Below are positions 58,287 to 64,000 of a stretch of DNA of 64,000 nt, piece after piece. Position 1 is the first letter of the stretch; the number at the start of each line of letters is the position of its first letter. Source of the stretch: Chrysomallon squamiferum (taxonomy: Eukaryota; Mollusca; Gastropoda; Neomphalida; Peltospiridae); contig CM022670.1 of NCBI GenBank assembly GCA_012295275.1, forward strand, positions 35,005,301 through 35,069,300. Reading direction: 5' to 3'. The position numbers and the translations under genes are program-made. The notes under the pieces were generated by a model. It was not told the origin of the DNA. It worked only from the letters and a program-made list of their open reading frames with translations, and did no database searches.

Positions 58287-58605
58287 ATGATATTTTCTCG
58301 GCACAAACCGATGACTAGTAAAATGGTGGAAACAAAGCCAGGACGGTTTACAGCGTGCCAAGGATCTATCGACGACGTCACCAACACGCCCATTAAGTTT
58401 CGACAGTTTCGAAACGATGACGAAATTGTCCTCAACGTCGGTGGCATTCGCCACGAGACGCACGTGTCCACGCTGCGGAACGTGCCGAACACGCGCCTGT
58501 CACGTCTCGCGGAACGACACGTGCAGTCTGGCGGCGCAAAGGACGAGTACTTCTTCGATCGTCATCCCGCCGTCTTCAACTCCGTCATCGACTTCTACAG
58601 AACAG
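58287..58605 (+). CDS. Shaw/Kv3-type voltage-gated K+ channel, first coding exon (T1 domain)
   Basis: ATG 58287 follows an in-frame stop at 58278; a second in-frame ATG at 58311 ([11 protein letters not shown]) could also serve. The exon ends at 58605 with the donor GTAAGA in phase 1. After ~48 residues comes the T1 (BTB-like) tetramerisation domain: [52 protein letters not shown] and TG. TRLSRL and [11 protein letters not shown] fit Kv3 (Shaw, KCNC) rather than Kv1, Kv2 or Kv4. The rest of T1 and the six membrane segments must lie beyond position 64000, since I find no S1-S6 or pore motif (TVGYG) in the following 5.4 kb. The exon is much richer in CpG and GC than its neighbours. Confidence 0.88.
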
Positions 58606-58795
58606 GTAAGATGAAAAAATTCATTGTTTCTGTTCTGTGCGTTTTCATTTTTATTCTCTGTCCTTAGGACGCTGACGTTACAGCGTTTTTAATCTATTTT
58701 CTCGACTCAAATAAAATCAAACTGTTGCTGACGTTTTAACGATCCTAAGAAAATTGATTATTAGAATATTGAAATAACTATATACGTACGAACGT

Positions 58796-58936
58796 ACATA
58801 CATACATACATACATACATACATGCATACAGGCATACATGCATACATACAGACATGCATACATACATATAAGCATACATTCAGTGATACAAATATACATT
58901 CAGTTATACATACATACATACACATACATACATACA

Positions 58937-58968
<32 letters not shown>

Positions 58969-58970
58969 CA
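58796..58970. repeat. (CATA)n microsatellite
   Basis: CATA units with CATG and TTCAGTGATA interruptions, 190 bp after the Kv exon. Confidence 0.9.
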
Positions 58971-61904
58971 AACCATAGTCTATTAGACCTTTTCTCTATT
59001 TTTCTTTTTTTATTTTTATTTTTGTTTTTTGGTATTTTAAATATGGACAAAACCAACTGAATTTATTGACACCAGAGTCTCACATACATTGATTTCATGT
59101 CCAAATACATCTATTGGGAATTAAATTATACCACCCTTTTTCCTGTATTAATACTTACTGCTCCTTTTGTAACAGTAATTAATAGACCTTGCAATGAGAT
59201 ATATATGTGTGTCCTTATGGACAGTGAAAGCTGAAAGATCGTCAGCTAGTTTTTGCAGAAATGAAAGATGAATGTGTCGGTAATTGTCTAGATGAGAATG
59301 AAGTGCATATCGCCCCAGACATAATAAAATGATTTCCATATTGACAGAAACATTGCTTCAGGGGTTAATTAAAGCAACAGGGTCGTGAAGGCTTTCGAAC
59401 GTTTACAGGCAGGCAGAGAATGTGAAACCTCGCTGATTACAAGTTTATGTATCGCTTTCAGTGTGTTCTTTGACTTTTAAAATTAAATAACGTTACACGT
59501 TAACAATAAATAATGTTTTAAACAATAGTTATGAATACCACGTTTCTGAAATGTATAAAAATAACAGACTGCCAGCGTAAGAGTCTAATGGATATGTAAC
59601 TAATTATAATAACGAGATAGATAGACAGAGATTAACAGATAGAGAGGGAGAGATATACATACATACATGCATATAGACAGACAGACATACAATCAAACTG
59701 ACAGACAGATAGATAGATGGAGATATAGCAATATATACAAAGAGACAGAGTATGAGAGAGTTGAGGGAAGAGAGAAATAGTGTGTGTATGTATATGTGTG
59801 TGTGTGTGTGTGTTTTACTAGGTTGGTAATGCCAATACAAATTTAATTATAACCTAAAGCATGTACAAATGAGCAAAGTATTCGAATCTCTTGCTGGCCG
59901 AAGTAACTGGACGACCAGTATATTACTGTAACAAACTGTGCGCAGTTACAAATTTACAGAGTCAGTTGAATGTGAGTTAATGAGAGAGTCCGTTTATCCT
60001 TTTGATTCAAACAGAACTGTAAGTAACACTGACAACAGCTCCGTTTAAGAAATTACATAGGACTGTGTACACTGATCCCTATGTGTAATTTTGTGTAGCT
60101 GGTTTTTAAAAAAAAAACATTTTTATTGTGAAACGAAAAAAAGATCTTGCTGTTTATGCGACTATATTTTTGGCATAAAAATAAACAGAAATGCGAATTT
60201 AAGTGCGGTTTCATCTCAAAGGATGTCTAGCCATAATTATTTAAGAAATGTACGACGCCACAAAACATTACTGAAATGAATAATAAAGGAAAGCATTCGA
60301 TTCTTTTGAGAGTCGCAAGCCACTGGAAATCCAATTGAGAAAGCAGCGCAACATCAATGATTGCTCCTATCACCTCTTATAGATCTCTAATATTGATCAT
60401 GCTTTGACATGCGAACAAAACATACATTCATATTCACTAGCAACAATCTCGCCGTACTGCTGACTTTTTGCTGTAGCAGAAAGGTTAGATCAGCATTGTT
60501 GTAATAAATCTGTGTTTTTTTTCACCGTCATTTATGAAGTTCTTATTTCGATTTTTTTTTAATTTCTAAATCCATATAATTACGCGCACTAGTTTCGACC
60601 TTGCTTAATCCGATCAAACCGTCAGTTTAATTTTTATCTTCATAGTGAAGAGAAGAGACCTTCTGGAAATACGTTCGTGAACTGAATAAACTGCCTCGAC
60701 AAACAAAACAAGTGGATAAAGAACATATATAGAAGATATAAGCTAACAGAAATAACTGAATAATTCTAGATAGTCTATCGTCATAATAACAATTAAATTT
60801 AATCATTTCATATTAAATTCTTAGATAATTGTTGATGTAGGATCAACATCGCTTCTGGTAATGGCCCGCTTGCTACTTGAAGTAGTCTTCAAATGTACAG
60901 TACAGGATAAAACAAAGTAAGCGTCACCTTGGTCGGTATCTATGTTTATATAAGCACGCTGGGGAAATATCTCTCATCAAGTTATGAATCGACTTTCAAC
61001 ATCTGTATGAGTGAAGTGTTTTTCTGTAGGGTCACCTAAGAGTAAGGGCCGGATAGATCTATTACAGAAAATCATTTCTGTACAATCAAGAATCAAACGG
61101 ATTTTTGTAGGGCCACCTAAACAGTAAGACCAGACAGATCTTGAAGAGAGAAGAATTTTTGTACAGTCACTTTGTTTTGTTTGTTTGTTTGTTTTTGTTT
61201 GTTTTGTTTGTTTTGTTCTTGTTGTTGATCTTTTTTGTTTGTTTTTTTGTGGATTTTTTTTGTGAGGGTTTTTTTTTTGTTTTTACCATTATGTCTATAA
61301 CTCCAGCTAGGTTAACAGGAGTCAACTAGGTTTGTGTATCTATATGCGCCAGCCAGTTTTGTAACATTCCACTTGGTTACTACAATCCGTTATATTCGTA
61401 AAAATGTCAGCTGGCTGTTATGTAAGGAACAGAATGGGTTTAAGGGACCAGTTAGGTTTGTACAGGTGCGAAGGCCACTCACTTCTTTCTAAAACACCTG
61501 TCACTCTCACAGATTTGAAATAAGCTGAACCGCCAGTCCATCCTTCCATCAGACGAAGCAGAGCAATCGAACAAGAGCGAAGAAAGGGATGTACATAAAT
61601 GAATACCGAATGCCCGAGTCGCTGTAATCGAAACGTCAACGCAGATCTGTATTTAATTAGTGAATTGCATTGTCGGCGGTTCCCCATGTTTTAGCGGTGT
61701 GTAACGGTAACTAATAAACACCGCTAGCTCAGATAGGCAGACAGTGTTTTGTCGGTTCGATGAACTGATCGGATTCCGGAGCATCAAATCAGATCTACTC
61801 GTACTGCTTGTTTAACATTGTCTTAGCAAATGAAATTATAAACCAGTCATTGGTTATTAAACATGTAGTGTTGCATGTCTCAGGATGGGTATGTGCGTAT
61901 GTAT

Positions 61905-62110
61905 GAATGTATGTGCGCATGTATGTACGTATTTATGTATGTATGTATATGTGTGTGTGTTTGTGTGTGGCTTTGTGTGTGGCATGCATGCATGTATGTA
62001 TGTATGTAAGTATGTATGTTTGTATGTATGTGTGTAGGTATGCATGTGCGTATATATATATGTCTGTGTGCGTGCACGTGTGCATGATGTATGTATATAT
62101 GTATATATAA
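61905..62110. repeat. (GTAT)n / (GT)n microsatellite
   Basis: GTAT units mixed with TG and TGCA units. Confidence 0.9.
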
Positions 62111-64000
62111 ATATATGAATGTATATATGTGTGTATATGTGTGTGCATACGTATCGCTGTATTTCTGCATGTATGTGTCTATGTGTGTATGTAAGTGAGC
62201 GTGCGGTATGTATGTAGGAACGTATGAATTAATTCGTCTGTATGGAGTATGTACGTACATGCTTATAAATCTATTGTTCATGGACAAAGACAAAAACAAA
62301 GACATTAATCTCATTTACGTGCTAACTGTACACATTACTTACTTATTCACTGATGTAGTTTCATATTAATAATGGTTCTAGAATGTTGTTTGTTAACATA
62401 GCGCAGATTTCAACGATTTTCTCTTGCACATGCAAGAAATGGGCGACTAATCTGTCAAATTTCCGACAGAGCCTGAACTGTATAAATGACTGCATTTGTG
62501 TAAACAAGTTTTTGGAAGGATGCTGCTTACAGCAAAATCGTATACTGGATTTGTCTGCATGACCAGGAAATTTTTTTTTTATCGCGATATGAATTTCGTT
62601 CAGTACCTTCACACTGGACATTTATTCACGATCTCAGTGCTTTCAAGCCAGACTTGTTATTATTATTTGAAATAAATATGACAAGAGAACATTAATTTGC
62701 TAAATGTAAATCCTGCAGTTTGATTTATTGAGCGACTTGTAACGTTCTGGTTAAAGAGCTGGTGTAAGAACGGAAAAAAGTTTGCGATCAAATTTTTAAA
62801 AATACTTTTCTAATCGTAGTCGATCCCAAGGACCGATTTTTTAAAATCATTGATGTGATGTTTTTTTGTTGTTGTTTTTTTTTGTCCTGTATCATGGAAA
62901 ATGATACACAGCATTTCTTGCTGTTAATCCATTACTATGGCAATATCAGGTTTCTTCTTGGAAGTCATTATGATATTAAAGAAACGATCGACTGCTCTTG
63001 GTATTGGGTTCTGTCGAACGTGTCTTTAGTAACAAACTTTTAATTTTTAAATATTTTAAGAAACTGTGAAACAATATTCATTCGCTCTTCCTTTTATCCC
63101 ATTCATTCATTCGTTCATGGAATTTTTACATTAAAACTCAAGAACCCTATTAATAACTGACGCTAACCTTCCAATAAATTATATGTAATGTTATTTAGGT
63201 GTTTGTTTCGAGAATACATTTGCGGTTATCTTCATGTTGACGCAAGGCTTAGTGAAAGAAACATTTATTTGAAAAATCTAAAGATTTCTCTAAATGTCTT
63301 ATTTCCTAATGTAAAGCATGTTAATTTCCTCCAATACATTTGGCGCACTACAGCTGCTTTCCTTACTGAAAGAACATCTCTTTGACAGTTTTTTTCTTCT
63401 TCTGCAGCTTGAATTATTTTTAGAAAAATAATAAAGGAAATGAACTGACGTAATGGAAGGTGACATCGAGTACAAAGACATTATGACGCCAAGCCTTTTT
63501 CATTCAGAGAAAAAAAAAAATATCGTAAAAGGAAAAAAAGAGGATAATGAAAGGTGAACAGAATTAATGGTTTGGCCACGCTTGTAACTGAAGGTCGTGG
63601 ATTCATATAGATCTCTGAACCCTAGTTTATATTTCGTACTAACATGCTAACGAAACGAAATACTAACGTGCTAACCATTAAAGCAGGAACCCATGAAATA
63701 ATGTTGTTGTTACTGGAATATAGTTGCCTCGTTGATGTTAATGGTGTTATTATTATTATTATTATTATTATGATTTTTATTACGTGACTAATGTTATTTT
63801 CTAATTAACTTATATATTTATAAATAGCTGTTCTTGTAAAGTCCGCGAAATAATCAATCTAGAAACCTCTATCCGATTCAGTCATTAGAATTTCAACACT
63901 TGTCATATGAACCATGGTGCTATACAGTACAAACTACTGCTATTACGTCTGAAATATGATAAACAAAACAAAATAACCAGTATTGTTATACGTATAAGCT

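Larger units (their letters stand above)
58606..64000 (+). other. First intron of the Kv gene (continues past the window)
   Basis: No exon or other gene that I can support on either strand. Contains (CATA)n at 58796-58970, TAGA/CAGA units near 59611-59725, (GTAT)n at 61905-62110, and an imperfect direct repeat near 61020-61150 (GTAGGGTCACCTAAGAGTAAG against GTAGGGCCACCTAAACAGTAAG). Confidence 0.55.

Noticed and set aside
58241-58492. Minus-strand ORFs over the Kv exon
   Set aside because: Antisense shadows in GC-rich coding sequence.
58606-64000. Further Kv channel exons (S1-S6, pore)
   Set aside because: Looked for the rest of T1 after FYRTG, a TVGYG pore and S4 Arg/Lys repeats in plus frames; none found.

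Overview
This is a eukaryotic, AT-rich, intron-rich window. Its genes match animal families (PIBF1, torsin, TMEM144, a Ly6/uPAR-type secreted protein, a macro/deltex protein, a Shaw-type Kv channel). Exons are short (28 to 312 bp) with GT..AG introns, and long CT/GA, TA, TATC and ATT microsatellites are everywhere. The mix suggests a protostome invertebrate, most likely a mollusc; that is inference, and no species can be named. All exon models come from reading splice sites and reading frames by eye.

Layout. (1) 202-9631, +: the last 14 exons of a PIBF1-like coiled-coil protein. (2) 13137-30320: a segmental duplication of a head-to-head gene pair, torsin (-) and TMEM144 (+). Block A (13137-19460) has an intact torsin but only two, frameshifted, TMEM144 exons. 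Block B (19484-30320) has a second intact torsin and the start of the full TMEM144 gene, which runs on to 35684. Intron 2 of torsin B holds a ~3.1 kb element with ~430 bp inverted arms and a decayed ORF. Full TMEM144 carries one apparent single-base frameshift. (3) 38351-44270, -: a 12-exon gene for a 322-residue secreted protein with a helical N-terminal region, a Thr/Ser linker and a C-terminal LU (three-finger) domain. (4) 44739-54251: a head-to-tail tandem duplication of a macro-domain plus deltex C-terminal (DTC) gene. Copy 1 has an intact macro domain but lost the DTC exons; copy 2 has intact DTC exons but a frameshift in the macro domain. (5) 54.9-57 kb: simple repeats, a small tandem duplication and a 21-bp minisatellite. 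(6) 58287-58605, +: first coding exon (T1 domain) of a Shaw/Kv3-like channel whose remaining exons lie beyond the window.

How parts relate. PIBF1 and torsin A are convergent; torsin and TMEM144 share a bidirectional promoter in both blocks; the LU gene and macro gene 1 are divergent. The main stories are the unequal fates of duplicated copies: complementary lesions in the macro/DTC pair, and loss of TMEM144 together with loss of two promoter palindromes in block A.
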